The translations under genes were made by a program, and so were the position numbers. Positions 22,780 to 31,811 of a DNA stretch of 33,154 nucleotides are shown here, piece after piece. Numbering within the stretch: the first letter of the stretch is position 1; each line of letters starts with the position of its first letter. Source of the DNA: Malonomonas rubra DSM 5091. Its GTDB lineage: Bacteria; Desulfobacterota; Desulfuromonadia; Desulfuromonadales; Geopsychrobacteraceae. A model generated the notes under the pieces. It was not told where the DNA came from and did no database searches. It saw nothing but the letters and a program-made list of their open reading frames with translations. The stretch lies in assembly GCF_900142125.1 (NCBI RefSeq), contig NZ_FQZT01000020.1, forward strand, positions 1-33,154, in the 5' to 3' direction.

Positions 22780-23676
22780 TCAGCCCCCCAGCAACATTTC
22801 CGCGCCATGCACTAACTGTTGAGAAAAGCTGTGCAATGCCGGTGAATCCAGATTCCAGCAATGCCAGTACAACGCAACCGGAAAAACCGCCCCGGAAATC
22901 AACTCGACCAGTTCACCACTGTTACGCAGCTCGGCACTTTGCCAGTCCGGCACCATACCATAGCTGTAGCCTTCAGAAATCACTCGCAGGAACTGCTCCG
23001 GAGTGGGGATGTAATGGCAGGGCAAGCGATCCGGCAGTCCGTCGAGATGCTGCTGCATGAACTGATAGTGCAAACGATCCTTGCGGTTAAAGATCACTGC
23101 CGGTGCTTTCTCTGCGACTGCCAGCGTCAGACCATCCGGAAACCAGCGTGCAGCAAAATCTGGTGCCGCCAGCATACGATAATTCATCACGCCGAGATAT
23201 TCGACCCGGCAGCCCTGCATCGGCTTCGACGCGTTGCTGATACAGCCAACCACTTCGCCTTCGCGCAGAAACAGATGTGTCTGTTCCTGATCATCGACAC
23301 GCAGATCGATCAGCAGGTTGAACTGCTGCAGCAGCGGCTGAATAGCGCTGATGAACCAGCTGGCCAGGCTGTCTGCATTAATGCCGATGGCCAAGGTTGC
23401 CGGGCCCTGTTCTGCTACTGCTGTCAGCTCGGCGGAAAGACCATCCTCCAGTAATTTAACCTGCTGATAATGTTTCAGCAACGCTTTCCCGGCCTCGGTC
23501 GGTTGCGGCGGCGAACTGCGGGTCAGCAGCAGCTGACCGCTCTGATCCTCCAGCTGGCGGATTCGTTGTGACACCGCCGACTGGGTAATGAACAGCGTCT
23601 TCGCTGCGCGCTCGAAACCACCTTCGGAAACCACTTTGGCCAGCGCCTCTATCAACTTGTAATCCAGCATACACAT
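22780..23676 (-). CDS. argP: LysR-family regulator ArgP
   Basis: 298 residues, the usual ArgP/IciA length. The N-terminal helix-turn-helix region MLDYKLIEALAKVVSEGGFERAAKTLFITQSAVSQRIRQLE aligns closely with E. coli ArgP as I know it, and the C-terminal region is a LysR effector-binding fold. ArgP responds to lysine and arginine and activates the exporter gene argO. Here argO is divergent and 98 bases away, with a LysR-type dyad in between, which supports the name. The start at 23676 has no evident Shine-Dalgarno sequence; an ATG two codons later (23670) is an alternative. A bidirectional hairpin follows the gene. Confidence 0.9.
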   Translation of the reverse strand: MCMLDYKLIEALAKVVSEGGFERAAKTLFITQSAVSQRIRQLEDQSGQLLLTRSSPPQPTEAGKALLKHYQQVKLLEDGLSAELTAVAEQGPATLAIGINADSLASWFISAIQPLLQQFNLLIDLRVDDQEQTHLFLREGEVVGCISNASKPMQGCRVEYLGVMNYRMLAAPDFAARWFPDGLTLAVAEKAPAVIFNRKDRLHYQFMQQHLDGLPDRLPCHYIPTPEQFLRVISEGYSYGMVPDWQSAELRNSGELVELISGAVFPVALYWHCWNLDSPALHSFSQQLVHGAEMLLGG

Positions 23677-23678
23677 AC

Positions 23679-23693
23679 ATTAGCAAAACTAAT
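23679..23693. promoter_or_regulatory. Likely ArgP operator (LysR T-N11-A dyad)
   Basis: ATTAG-CAAAA-CTAAT is a perfect 5-bp inverted repeat with a 5-base spacer and contains the T-N11-A pattern of LysR-family sites. It lies three bases upstream of the argP start and 81 bases upstream of argO, a placement typical for autoregulation plus activation of the divergent gene. A further ATTAA half-site lies at about 23709. Confidence 0.65.
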
Positions 23694-23774
23694 CATATGT
23701 CTAAAAGATTAATTTTACTTTTTAAAGACTCCGGCCTATTTTCCAGTCAGATTCTGTTTTTTCAGGAGATTGAC

Positions 23775-24395
23775 ATGGTTGCTTTTTTACAGGGACTGGG
23801 ATTGGGCGGCGGCTTGATTATTGCCATCGGTGCGCAGAATGCGTTTGTCCTGTCGCAGGGCGTACGGCGGAATTACCCGCTGCAAACGGCACTCGTCTGC
23901 AGCCTGTGTGATGCCATTCTGATGATCATCGGTATCAGCGGTGTCGGTGCCCTGGTCGCAACCAACCCGCAACTGGCCCAGACCGCCACCTGGGGCGGGG
24001 CGGCATTCCTGTTCTGGTACGGGAGCCGCTCCTTCCGTTCAGCATTGCAGGGTGGCAGCCTGCAGACCGACGCTGAAAAAAGCCTGTCCCGCCGCAAACT
24101 GCTGGTCACGACACTGGCGCTGACCCTGCTCAATCCACATGTCTACCTTGACACCATCGTGCTGGTCGGCAGCATCAGCGGCCAGCTGGCCGATTCCGAA
24201 CGTCTACTATTCGGCGCCGGCGCCATCAGCGCTTCAGTCCTCTGGTTTTTCAGTTTGAGTTTCGGCGCCGGGTTGCTGGCACCGTTGTTCCGCAAACAGA
24301 TCGCCTGGCGCTGCCTCGACGGTTTCGTCTGCCTGACCATGTGGACCATCGCTGTATCGCTGATCTGGCCGGAAGTGAGCCAGCTTATCGCTTAA
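23775..24395 (+). CDS. argO: LysE/ArgO-family basic amino-acid exporter
   Basis: 206 residues from ATG 23775, chosen for CAGGAG seven bases upstream; the frame is open to 23697 but the extra part is not membrane-like. About six membrane helices are visible. The family signature GAQNAFVLSQGVRRNYPLQTALVCSLCDAILMIIG appears near the start and LTLLNPHVYLDTIVLVGSI in the middle, both typical of LysE/ArgO. It should export arginine and possibly lysine, using the proton gradient, and protect the cell from high intracellular levels or from toxic analogues such as canavanine. It is controlled by the divergent argP. Its last four bases overlap the stop of the convergent alkyltransferase-like gene. Confidence 0.92.
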   Translation: MVAFLQGLGLGGGLIIAIGAQNAFVLSQGVRRNYPLQTALVCSLCDAILMIIGISGVGALVATNPQLAQTATWGGAAFLFWYGSRSFRSALQGGSLQTDAEKSLSRRKLLVTTLALTLLNPHVYLDTIVLVGSISGQLADSERLLFGAGAISASVLWFFSLSFGAGLLAPLFRKQIAWRCLDGFVCLTMWTIAVSLIWPEVSQLIA

Positions 24396-24703
24396 CCAGG
24401 GAACGGATGGAGATACGTCTGCAGGTCGACTTTCCCGCTGCGACTGAATTGCACTCCTTCCGCCTGCAACAAGACCTGCTGTAACAGATTGCCCTCGCCA
24501 TCCCGGCGGGGGCTAACCTTGCCCTGGCTGTTGATCACCCGCTGCCAGGGCACATCGGTTCCCGGCGCTAGCGCCGCCATGGCGAAACCAACGGTGCGAG
24601 CTGTACAGCCGATCAGCCTGCCGATTTGTCCATAAGTGGTTACCCGTCCGGGTGGCACCTGCCGCACTAAATCGTAAATCTGTTGATAAAGTGAACTTGA
24701 CAT
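24392..24703 (-). CDS. Alkyltransferase-like protein (ATL), DNA alkylation-damage recognition
   Basis: 103 residues, the size of stand-alone ATL proteins. It aligns with the DNA-binding domain of O6-alkylguanine-DNA alkyltransferase: GRVTTYGQIGRLIG, then GCTARTVGFAM containing the base-flipping Arg (R36). The active-site motif PCHR is replaced by PWQR, with Trp53 at the Cys position. ATL proteins bind O6-alkylguanine, flip the base, and hand the lesion to nucleotide excision repair without removing the alkyl group. Absence of the Cys therefore marks the subfamily and is not damage. The ORF is intact. It converges on argO with a 4-base overlap. Confidence 0.92.
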   Translation of the reverse strand: MSSSLYQQIYDLVRQVPPGRVTTYGQIGRLIGCTARTVGFAMAALAPGTDVPWQRVINSQGKVSPRRDGEGNLLQQVLLQAEGVQFSRSGKVDLQTYLHPFPG

Positions 24704-24767
24704 TGCTTTACATCTCTTCCTTCACAGGGGTAGACTCCCTGCCGAACACTTTCGCCGCGAGGAATCG

Positions 24768-25754
24768 ATGCAGGAAACCAGCGAACACCCCTTTGACAGG
24801 CTGACCCCCAGCTTTATCATGGATGCGATCGAAACGCAGGGCTTTTATTGTGACTGCCGGATTTTTGCCCTCAACAGTTACGAAAACCGTGTCTATCAGG
24901 TCGGGATCGAAGACGGAGAACCACTGATCGCCAAATTTTACCGCCCCGAGCGCTGGACGGATGAGCAGATCAGGGAAGAGCACCTATTCACCCGGGAGTT
25001 AGCCGAACAGGAACTACCGGTCGTAGCGCCTTGGTGCAGCGATTCCGGGGCAAGCCTGTTTGCATATGATGGTTTCCGTTTTGGCCTCTATCCGCGCAAA
25101 GGCGGACATGCACCGGAACTGGACAACCTGGATCACCTGAAAGTGCTCGGTCGCCTGCTCGCTCGCATCCATCTGATCGGGGCCCGCACCCCCTTTTTTG
25201 AGCGACCTAAATTAGACAGCCAAAGCTTCGGTCATCGAAATGTTGAATTGATCTGCGAAAATTTCATCCCCGCCGATTACCGCGAATCCTACCAGAGCCT
25301 GACCCGCGACCTGCTGCAGATTATCGATGAGCGCTTCGCCCAGTTTTCAGATGTTCGCTTTATCCGCACCCATGGCGACTGCCACAGCGGCAACATGCTC
25401 TGGCGTGAGGATGCACCAAACTTCGTCGATTTCGATGATGCGCGGATGGCTCCGGCTATTCAGGATTTGTGGATGCTGTTGTCGGGGGAGGAAGAACAGC
25501 AGCGGCGGCAGATGGAGAAGATTTTAGAAGGCTATCACGAGTTCAACGATTTCGATTTCCGGGAACTGCAGTTGATTGAGGTGTTGCGCACGTTACGGAT
25601 TATCAACTATTCGGCCTGGTTGGCGACGCGTTGGGATGATCCGGCTTTTCCTCGCACCTTTCCCTGGTTTGGGACGCTGCAGTACTGGGGGGAGCATATT
25701 TTGGAGTTGCGGGAGCAGATGGCGGCGTTGATGGAGCCGGCGCTCAGCCTTTGA
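24768..25754 (+). CDS. srkA: SrkA/YihE-type stress-response serine/threonine kinase
   Basis: 328 residues, matching the family length. The fold is that of aminoglycoside-phosphotransferase-like kinases: Lys56 in LIAKFYRPERW, catalytic-loop HGDCHSGNML (D204), and DFDDARMAPAIQDLW holding the metal-binding Asp. The N-terminus HPFDRLTPSFIMDAIETQGF and the segment ENRVYQVGIEDG agree with SrkA. In E. coli this kinase opposes stress-induced cell death and is linked to the Cpx envelope response, usually next to dsbA. Here dsbA is not adjacent, so regulation may differ. The start at 24768 follows a GAGGAATCG stretch. It is a single gene. Confidence 0.88.
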   Translation: MQETSEHPFDRLTPSFIMDAIETQGFYCDCRIFALNSYENRVYQVGIEDGEPLIAKFYRPERWTDEQIREEHLFTRELAEQELPVVAPWCSDSGASLFAYDGFRFGLYPRKGGHAPELDNLDHLKVLGRLLARIHLIGARTPFFERPKLDSQSFGHRNVELICENFIPADYRESYQSLTRDLLQIIDERFAQFSDVRFIRTHGDCHSGNMLWREDAPNFVDFDDARMAPAIQDLWMLLSGEEEQQRRQMEKILEGYHEFNDFDFRELQLIEVLRTLRIINYSAWLATRWDDPAFPRTFPWFGTLQYWGEHILELREQMAALMEPALSL

Positions 25755-25811
25755 GCTGAGTCTTTTAAAAACCTGCGGGTTGCGCCCCCCGCGACCCTGT
25801 CTTTGACAAAC

Positions 25812-25844
25812 AAAAAAAAAAGGGCCGCTCTCCGGAGCAGCCCT
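25812..25844 (-). terminator. Terminator of the cysS operon (minus strand)
   Basis: AGGGC-C-GCTC (25821-25830) pairs with GAGC-A-GCCCT (25835-25844) with one mismatch and a four-base loop. On the minus strand it is followed by ten T (complement of 25812-25821). It lies 11 bases beyond the cysS stop. The plus-strand srkA gene may use the stem weakly, as it lacks a T-tract on that side. Confidence 0.85.
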
Positions 25845-25854
25845 TCTCATCAAC

Positions 25855-27300
25855 CTATTTCAACTTCCAACTCGTCCCCTCACGAGAATCAAGCAACTCG
25901 ATTCCCCGCTCGGCAAGAGCATCTCGAATCTCATCCGACTTGGCGAAATCCTTATCCGCCCGAGCCTGTAACCGGGCCTCAATCTGAGCCTCGATCTCCT
26001 CAAGAGTGATATCAAGTTTAGCCAAACCAGCCAGCTTCACCTTCTCCAGCCAGGCCGCCGGATCAGAGTTGTAAATCCCCAACACATCGCCAAGCTTCAG
26101 AACCGTCGCGCGTAGATCGCGCACCTGGGCGACCAGATCAGCCTTCTTCTTGAACTTCTTGGTGGCACAGAGGCGATTCATCGTCCGCACCCCTTCGAAC
26201 AGGTGAGCGATGGCCAGCGCGCTGTTGAAATCGTCATCCATCGCTTCGCGGAACTTGGCTTCCAGTTCGGCCCCCAGAGTACTTTCAACATCCGACTCCG
26301 GTGCACCTTCAACCGCCTGATCGGCCGTCAGCAGTGCCTCGTAGAAACGGCTCAAGCCTGCTTGGGCTTCGTGCAGGTTCTGGTCGGAGAAATCGATCGG
26401 CGACCGGTAGTGCGAAGTCAGAATGAAGAAACGTACCACTTCCGCATCGTAAGTTTTCAGGATGTCACGGATGGTAAAGAAATTGCCGAGAGATTTCGAC
26501 ATCTTCTCCTGGTTGACGTTGACGAAACCGTTGTGGATCCAGTACTTGGCAAACGGCTTGTCATTGGCCGCCTCGGATTGCGCAATCTCGTTTTCGTGGT
26601 GCGGAAAGATCAGGTCGCGGCCGCCGCCGTGGATATCAAAAGAATCACCAAGCAGCGACGAACTCATTGCCGAACACTCGATGTGCCAGCCCGGACGACC
26701 CGGACCCCAAGGCGATTCCCAGCTCGGCTCGTTCGGCTTGGCCCCCTTCCAGAGAGCGAAGTCCATCGGGTTTTCCTTCTGCTCGCCCGGGGCGATCCGT
26801 GCCCCGGCCTGCATCTCTTCCATGTTACGCTTGGACAGCTTGAGGTAGTCGTCGAACTTGTCGACCCGGTAGTAGACATCACCGCCGGAAGCGTAGGCAA
26901 CACCCTTGTCGATCAAGACCTGGCAGATCTCGATGATCTTGTCGATGTACTCGGTCGCGCGCGGCTCGTAGGTCGGCTTAACCAAGCCGAGAGAATCCAT
27001 ATCCTCATCGAACGCAGTAATAAATTCTTCGGCCAGAGCTTTGCTGTCGATGCCCCGCTCGTTGGCGCGGTTGATAATCTTGTCATCGACATCAGTATAG
27101 TTGCGTACGTAGGTCGTCTCGTAACCGGCAAACTGCAGGTAGCGGAAAATGATATCGAAAACGATATTGGCGCGGGCATGGCCGATGTGGCAGTAATCGT
27201 AAACGGTAACACCGCAAACATACATACCGACCTTGCCGGGAACCAGCGGCTGGAACTCTTCCTTCTTGCCGCTCATGGTATTGTAAACGCGCAGACTCAT
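25855..27300 (-). CDS. cysS: Cysteinyl-tRNA synthetase
   Basis: 481 residues, a typical length. Class I signatures are intact: HIGH at 38-41 and KMSKS at 266-270. The zinc site that selects cysteine is present: C29, C209, H234 and E238. It charges tRNA-Cys with cysteine in the cytoplasm, and is essential. GGAG lies upstream of the ATG at 27300. It is the last gene of the ispD-ispF-glnS-cysS run, 14 bases after glnS. Long open frames on the opposite strand (for example 26203-27408) are shadows produced by the codon bias of this gene. Confidence 0.98.
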   Translation of the reverse strand: MSLRVYNTMSGKKEEFQPLVPGKVGMYVCGVTVYDYCHIGHARANIVFDIIFRYLQFAGYETTYVRNYTDVDDKIINRANERGIDSKALAEEFITAFDEDMDSLGLVKPTYEPRATEYIDKIIEICQVLIDKGVAYASGGDVYYRVDKFDDYLKLSKRNMEEMQAGARIAPGEQKENPMDFALWKGAKPNEPSWESPWGPGRPGWHIECSAMSSSLLGDSFDIHGGGRDLIFPHHENEIAQSEAANDKPFAKYWIHNGFVNVNQEKMSKSLGNFFTIRDILKTYDAEVVRFFILTSHYRSPIDFSDQNLHEAQAGLSRFYEALLTADQAVEGAPESDVESTLGAELEAKFREAMDDDFNSALAIAHLFEGVRTMNRLCATKKFKKKADLVAQVRDLRATVLKLGDVLGIYNSDPAAWLEKVKLAGLAKLDITLEEIEAQIEARLQARADKDFAKSDEIRDALAERGIELLDSREGTSWKLK

Positions 27301-27314
27301 TGTATTTACTCCGT

Positions 27315-28976
27315 TTATTTGACTTTAGCCCAAGTATCTCTAAGCGTCACCGTCCGATTGAAAACCGGGGCGTTATCTTTTGAATCTTTTGCATCAACGG
27401 TAAAGTAGCCAACCCGCTCAAACTGGAAGGTCTCGCCCGGCTTGGCTTCGAGCAAACTCGGCTCGGCCAGCGCGAAGGTTTCCTGCAGCGATTCCGGGTT
27501 CAATGCCGAGAGGTAATTCTCCGCCTTATCCGGATTCTCCTGGTTGAACAGGCGGTCGTAAACCCGCACCGGCACCTTGACCGCGTGTTGGGCCGAAACC
27601 CAGTGGATAATCCCCTTGACCTTGCGCCCTTCCGGATTTTTGCCGAGGGTGTCAAGATCAGCGCTGCATTTCAGCTCAACCACTTCGCCGTTTTCGTCCT
27701 TGACGTAATCATCGCACTTGATGATGTAGGAATTGCGCAGTCGCACTTCACGCTCGGGGCCGAGGCGGAAATACTTCTTCTTTGACGGCGGGTCTTCCAT
27801 GAAATCATCCCGATCGATCCACAGCTCATTGCTCATCGGCAGCTGGCGAGTGCCCGCCTCTTCCTGCTGCGGATGGTTCGGCGCATCGAGCATCTCGATC
27901 TGATCGTAATTGGTGATGGTGACTTTAAGCGGATTAAGTACCGCCTGGCGCCGATAAGCGGTTTCGTTCAGCTCTTCGCGGACGCAATCCTCCAGCACAG
28001 AAAGATCGATCCAGTTGGCGCTGCGGCCGACACCGATCCGATCGCAGAAGCTGCGGATGGCAGCGGCCGGGTAACCGCGGCGGCGCATGCCGGAAACGGT
28101 CGGCATGCGTGGATCATCCCAGCCTTCGACATAGTTCTCGTTGACCAGTTGCAGCAGCTTACGCTTGCTCATCACGGTATAAGAAAGATTCAGCCGCGCG
28201 AATTCGATCTGCTGCGGGGCGAAGATTTCCAGCTCCTTGATGAACCAGTCGTAGAGTGGGCGATGATCCTCGAACTCCAAAGTGCAGATCGAATGGGTCA
28301 CCCCCTCGATGGAATCTTCCTGCCCGTGGGCGAAATCGTACATCGGGTAGATGCACCACTTGTCGCCGGTGCGGTGATGGTGAGCATGCAGGATGCGGTA
28401 CATGGCGGGGTCGCGCAGGTTCATGTTCGGCGAAGACATGTCTATTTTCGCCCGCAGAATGTGTGATCCGTCGGGAAAATCGCCGTTCTTCATCTTCTCG
28501 AACAGTTCAAGGTTCTCTTCGACGCTGCGGTCGCGGTAGGGGCTGTTCTTGCCAGCTTGCGTCAGGGTGCCGCGGTTTTCCCGCATCGCTTCTGCCGACT
28601 GGCTGTCGACGTAGGCCTTCCCCTTTTTGATCAGTTTGATCGCCCACTCATGCAGCTGGTCGAAATAATCGGATGCGAACAGCGGTTCCTTGCCCCAGTC
28701 GAAACCAAGCCAGGCGACATCTTCCTTGATCGATTCGACGTACTCGTCCTCTTCCTTGACCGGGTTGGTATCGTCGAAACGCAGGTTGCACTTGCCGTTG
28801 TATTCTTTCGCCAGACCAAAATTGAGACAGATGCTCTTGGCGTGGCCGATATGCAGGTAACCGTTCGGCTCCGGCGGAAAGCGGGTGATCACTTTGTCGC
28901 GTTTGCCGCTGGCCAGATCCTCGTCGATAATGGTTTTGATAAAATTCGAGCTGCTTGTCGGTTCGGTTGTGCTCAT
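27315..28976 (-). CDS. glnS: Glutaminyl-tRNA synthetase
   Basis: 553 residues, close to E. coli GlnS. Visible marks are the class [16 protein letters not shown] motif (HIGH at 42-45), the RFDDTNP segment, and the second signature VMSKRKL. It charges tRNA-Gln directly with glutamine in the cytoplasm. In bacteria GlnS is a feature of gamma- and some other proteobacteria and was acquired by transfer from eukaryotes; many relatives use the Glu-tRNA amidotransferase route instead, so both may be present in this organism. AAGGAAAA precedes the ATG. It lies 28 bases after ispF and 14 before cysS, in one operon. Confidence 0.98.
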   Translation of the reverse strand: MSTTEPTSSSNFIKTIIDEDLASGKRDKVITRFPPEPNGYLHIGHAKSICLNFGLAKEYNGKCNLRFDDTNPVKEEDEYVESIKEDVAWLGFDWGKEPLFASDYFDQLHEWAIKLIKKGKAYVDSQSAEAMRENRGTLTQAGKNSPYRDRSVEENLELFEKMKNGDFPDGSHILRAKIDMSSPNMNLRDPAMYRILHAHHHRTGDKWCIYPMYDFAHGQEDSIEGVTHSICTLEFEDHRPLYDWFIKELEIFAPQQIEFARLNLSYTVMSKRKLLQLVNENYVEGWDDPRMPTVSGMRRRGYPAAAIRSFCDRIGVGRSANWIDLSVLEDCVREELNETAYRRQAVLNPLKVTITNYDQIEMLDAPNHPQQEEAGTRQLPMSNELWIDRDDFMEDPPSKKKYFRLGPEREVRLRNSYIIKCDDYVKDENGEVVELKCSADLDTLGKNPEGRKVKGIIHWVSAQHAVKVPVRVYDRLFNQENPDKAENYLSALNPESLQETFALAEPSLLEAKPGETFQFERVGYFTVDAKDSKDNAPVFNRTVTLRDTWAKVK

Positions 28977-29004
28977 CGATTTTCCTTTTATCTAAAATGT
29001 CGCC

Positions 29005-29484
29005 TTAAACAATCTTTTCCAGCAGCACCACCGCATCGGCGGCAATCCCTTCGCCGCGGCCGGTGAAGCCGAGTTTTTCCGTGGTGGTCGCTTTGACGTT
29101 GATCCGGCCGATTTCTGCCTGGCAATCTTCGGCGATCCGTTCGACCATCTGCGGGATATGCGGTGCCAGTTTCGGCCGCTGGCAGATAATGGTGCTGTCG
29201 AGGTTGCCGATACGGAAACCGCTGCCGAGCATTTTCTCCACCACGTGCCGCAACAATTTGCGGCTGTCGATCCCCTTAAACGCCGGGTCGCTATCGGGAA
29301 AATGCTTGCCGATATCTCCCTCTCCCAAAGCACCGAGGATCGCGTCGCAGATCGCGTGCAGCAGGACGTCCGCATCGGAATGGCCGAGCAGGCCATAGTG
29401 ATAGTCGATCTCCACACCACCGATGATCAGATCCCGATCGCTGACCAACTGGTGAACGTCGTAACCGTGGCCGATGCGCATCAT
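29005..29484 (-). CDS. ispF: 2-C-methyl-D-erythritol 2,4-cyclodiphosphate synthase
   Basis: 159 residues. Metal-binding D9, H11 and H43 appear in GHGYDVHQL and [19 protein letters not shown]. The rest ([32 protein letters not shown]) is typical. It converts CDP-methylerythritol phosphate to the cyclodiphosphate in the non-mevalonate isoprenoid pathway, as a trimer. The start overlaps the ispD stop (ATGA at 29481-29484), so translation is coupled; ispD-ispF fusions and overlaps are widespread. A second in-frame ATG follows directly and could be used. Confidence 0.97.
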   Translation of the reverse strand: MMRIGHGYDVHQLVSDRDLIIGGVEIDYHYGLLGHSDADVLLHAICDAILGALGEGDIGKHFPDSDPAFKGIDSRKLLRHVVEKMLGSGFRIGNLDSTIICQRPKLAPHIPQMVERIAEDCQAEIGRINVKATTTEKLGFTGRGEGIAADAVVLLEKIV

Positions 29485-30197
29485 GCCGATTCCTCCCGGT
29501 ACATGTCAAGAAGTGCGGTGGCAATGACCAGATCTTCCGGCGTCGTCACCTTGATATTGCGATAATCACCGGCCAGGATGGCGACCGTCTTGCCGATCCG
29601 CTCCAGCAGAGATGCGTCATCGGTACCGAGAAAACCGGCTGCGTCGGCGCTAGCAAAAGCTTCGGCGAAGAGCTGGTAGCGGAAGCCCTGTGGCGTCTGC
29701 GCCTGCCAGAGCCGTTTGCGCTCTGGCGTTCCGCAGATCAAACCAGCATCCACCTCTTTAATGGTATCCTTGGCCGGGGTAGCGATAATGCAGGCACCCT
29801 GCTCGGCGATGATCGCAAGGAGTTCCGGTAATAGCTGCGGGTTGAACAGCGGCCGGGCACCGTCGTGCACCAGTATGATTCGCTCCGGTTGGTCAAGACT
29901 ATCCTGCTGCAAAGCCAGCAAGCCATTTCGCACCGAGTCCTGTCGTTCGGCACCGCCCGGAACCAGTTTTCGCACTTTGCTGAAACCGTGTTTTTCGATG
30001 ACCTGTTCGCGGCAGTAATCAATTTCGTCGGCCGGCAGAATAGGATAAATGTGCTCGATCTGCGCCGACTGTTCGAACAGCTCCAGGGTGTGGGCCAGAA
30101 TCGGTTTACCGGCCAGTTCGAGGTACTGCTTATTGACTTTAGCTCCCATCCGGCGGCCCATACCGGCAGCGGGAATCAGCACTGTCGCTTGCATCAT
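29481..30197 (-). CDS. ispD: 2-C-methyl-D-erythritol 4-phosphate cytidylyltransferase
   Basis: 238 residues from the ATG at 30197 (or 30194). The longer open frame would read through the terminator hairpin and is rejected. The N-terminus [13 protein letters not shown] is the nucleotide-binding loop, followed by [36 protein letters not shown] and QTPQGFRY, all family signatures. It joins CTP to methylerythritol phosphate in isoprenoid synthesis. No good Shine-Dalgarno sequence is seen. It follows carD by 81 bases containing a terminator, so it needs its own promoter or read-through from carD. Confidence 0.96.
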   Translation of the reverse strand: MMQATVLIPAAGMGRRMGAKVNKQYLELAGKPILAHTLELFEQSAQIEHIYPILPADEIDYCREQVIEKHGFSKVRKLVPGGAERQDSVRNGLLALQQDSLDQPERIILVHDGARPLFNPQLLPELLAIIAEQGACIIATPAKDTIKEVDAGLICGTPERKRLWQAQTPQGFRYQLFAEAFASADAAGFLGTDDASLLERIGKTVAILAGDYRNIKVTTPEDLVIATALLDMYREESA

Positions 30198-30217
30198 CAA
30201 TCCGTAAAAAGTCGCCC

Positions 30218-30253
30218 AAAAACAGAAAAGACCAGGTGCTTGAACACCTGGTC
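30218..30253 (-). terminator. Terminator downstream of carD (minus strand)
   Basis: GACCAGGTG (30230-30238) pairs with CACCTGGTC (30245-30253) around a six-base loop. On the minus strand it is followed by TTTTCTGTTTTT, the complement of 30218-30229. It would end carD transcripts and separates carD from ispD. It is close enough to the ispD start for read-through to matter. Confidence 0.8.
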
Positions 30254-30278
30254 CGCTATTCTGCCATGTCAGCATCGG

Positions 30279-30758
30279 TTAGTGAAAGATATTCTCCAAC
30301 CGCTTGGTGATTTGATCTTCTTTTTCGCCTTCTGCCAAGGCAACTTCGGTCACCAGCAGCTTACGGGCCTGCTCGAGGACTTTCTTCTCGCCGTAGGACA
30401 GCTCCTTGGCCGAGCTGATCTGATACAGCTCGCGCAGCACATCGGCTACTTCCAGCAGGTCGCCGGTCTTCAGCTTGTCGTTGTACTCGCGCTGACGACG
30501 GCTCCAGGATGCGATCTTGCCACTCTCGTTCGGCTCGGCCAGTGCGTCAAAAACACTGGTAATGTGCTTCTGGTCGATCAGGCGACGCATACCAACGTTG
30601 CTGACGTTGCCAGTCGGCACCATGATGCGCATATCGCTATCAACGATCCGCAGCACATAAAATTTTTGTTCATGTCCAGAAAATTCACGGGACTCGATAT
30701 TCTCGATTACCCCGACCCCCTGGGTCGGATACACAGCCATATCTCCAATTTTAAACAA
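30279..30758 (-). CDS. carD: CarD-family RNA-polymerase-binding transcription regulator
   Basis: 159 residues. The N-terminal CarD_TRCF-like domain MFKIGDMAVYPTQGVGVIENIESREFSG binds RNA polymerase beta. The helical C-terminal part (about 70-159) contacts promoter DNA and carries SWSRRQREYNDKLKTGDLLEVADVLRELY. CarD stabilises open promoter complexes, often at rRNA promoters. The only suitable start is TTG at 30758, placed 8 bases after AAAGGAGTG; the next ATG would remove six residues of the domain. Use of TTG with a strong ribosome-binding site is therefore likely. The carD-ispD-ispF-glnS/cysS order recurs in Geobacter-like genomes as far as I know. Confidence 0.95.
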   Translation of the reverse strand: MFKIGDMAVYPTQGVGVIENIESREFSGHEQKFYVLRIVDSDMRIMVPTGNVSNVGMRRLIDQKHITSVFDALAEPNESGKIASWSRRQREYNDKLKTGDLLEVADVLRELYQISSAKELSYGEKKVLEQARKLLVTEVALAEGEKEDQITKRLENIFH

Positions 30759-30941
30759 AACGACACTCCTTTGCTCGAAGGGATGAATGTATCATAACTG
30801 ACTGCTTTCGTCAAACATTGAATCCCGTTAAGCATTTGATCCAAAAAGAAAAACTATTCTAATCCAAGTTCATTTTTTCCTTGTGTTAGTATCCACACTT
30901 GCCATTTTCCCATTAACCAAACCGATCAGGAATATAATCCC

Positions 30942-31811
30942 ATGCCTGTCCTGCTGGCCTTCTTGCTGTTAATTTTTGCCCCGCTCACCCTCTGTGCTGA
31001 GCCTCCCGATATGTACAGCTTTGCTGCCAGTCTCGCGGAAGAAGGTGACCACTACCGGGCGATTACCGAGTACAAACGCTTTCTTCACTACCATCCGCAG
31101 GATACCCGGGCTGCCCGGGCGCAGCTGGCAATTGCTCAAAGCCTTTACGCCGGTGAGCGCTGGAGTCAAGGCGATGCGGCAGCGGAAAAAGTCTGGCAGC
31201 GCTATCCGGAAAGCGACGCAGCAACGCAGGCCCGGCGGCTCTATGCCGACTCCGCTTTTGACCGCGCTGACTATCCGTTGGCTCAGCAGCGCTATCAAGA
31301 GCTGAAAGAGACCTCGGCCCAGGATGCCGAACTGGCCAATTTCCAGATCGGCCGCAGCCTGCTGGAAGAAAGGAAACTGGAGGCAGCAGAACAAAGCTTC
31401 AGCCAGTTGCCGCAAACACAGCAAAAAGAACTTGCACAGTTCATGCTTGGCTATCGCGCCCTGCCTCGAAAATCACCCCACCTTGCCGGGACTCTTTCGG
31501 CGATTCTGCCGGGCGCCGGGCAACTGTACACCGAACGACCGAAGCAGGCCGCAGTTGCCTTTGCCCTCAACGCAGCATTTATTTACGGTGCCATCGAAGC
31601 CTGGAACAATGAAAACTACAGTGTCGCCGGGATTCTCTCGCTGTTCGAGATCGGCTGGTACGGCGGCAACATCTACAACGCGATGAACAACGCCCACAAG
31701 ATCAACCGTGAGCGGGAAGATGAGTTCAAACAGCAGCTGCAGCAGCGCGCAGGATTATCGCTCGGCTTCCGCGATAGCACCCCTTGGCTGCAAGCGAGGT
31801 TCCACTTCTGA
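30942..31811 (+). CDS. Secreted TPR-like protein with C-terminal membrane hairpin
   Basis: 289 residues. The N-terminus MPVLLAFLLLIFAPLTLCA is a signal peptide. Residues about 25-165 form helical tetratricopeptide-like repeats, recognisable in GDHYRAITEYKRFLHYHPQD, AAAEKVWQRYPESDAATQARRL and DYPLAQQRYQEL. Then SPHLAGTLSAILPGAGQLYTERPKQAAVAFALNAAF leads into a hydrophobic hairpin like that of DUF5683-type proteins. A role in envelope assembly is plausible but unproven. AGGA lies 10 bases upstream of the ATG. Its stop overlaps the start of the ketopantoate reductase gene (TGATG at 31809-31813), so the two are coupled. Confidence 0.85.
   Translation: MPVLLAFLLLIFAPLTLCAEPPDMYSFAASLAEEGDHYRAITEYKRFLHYHPQDTRAARAQLAIAQSLYAGERWSQGDAAAEKVWQRYPESDAATQARRLYADSAFDRADYPLAQQRYQELKETSAQDAELANFQIGRSLLEERKLEAAEQSFSQLPQTQQKELAQFMLGYRALPRKSPHLAGTLSAILPGAGQLYTERPKQAAVAFALNAAFIYGAIEAWNNENYSVAGILSLFEIGWYGGNIYNAMNNAHKINREREDEFKQQLQQRAGLSLGFRDSTPWLQARFHF

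Noticed and set aside
26203-27408. 401-codon open frame on the plus strand
   Set aside because: Antisense shadow of cysS, running into the end of glnS; cysS motifs are unmistakable on the other strand.
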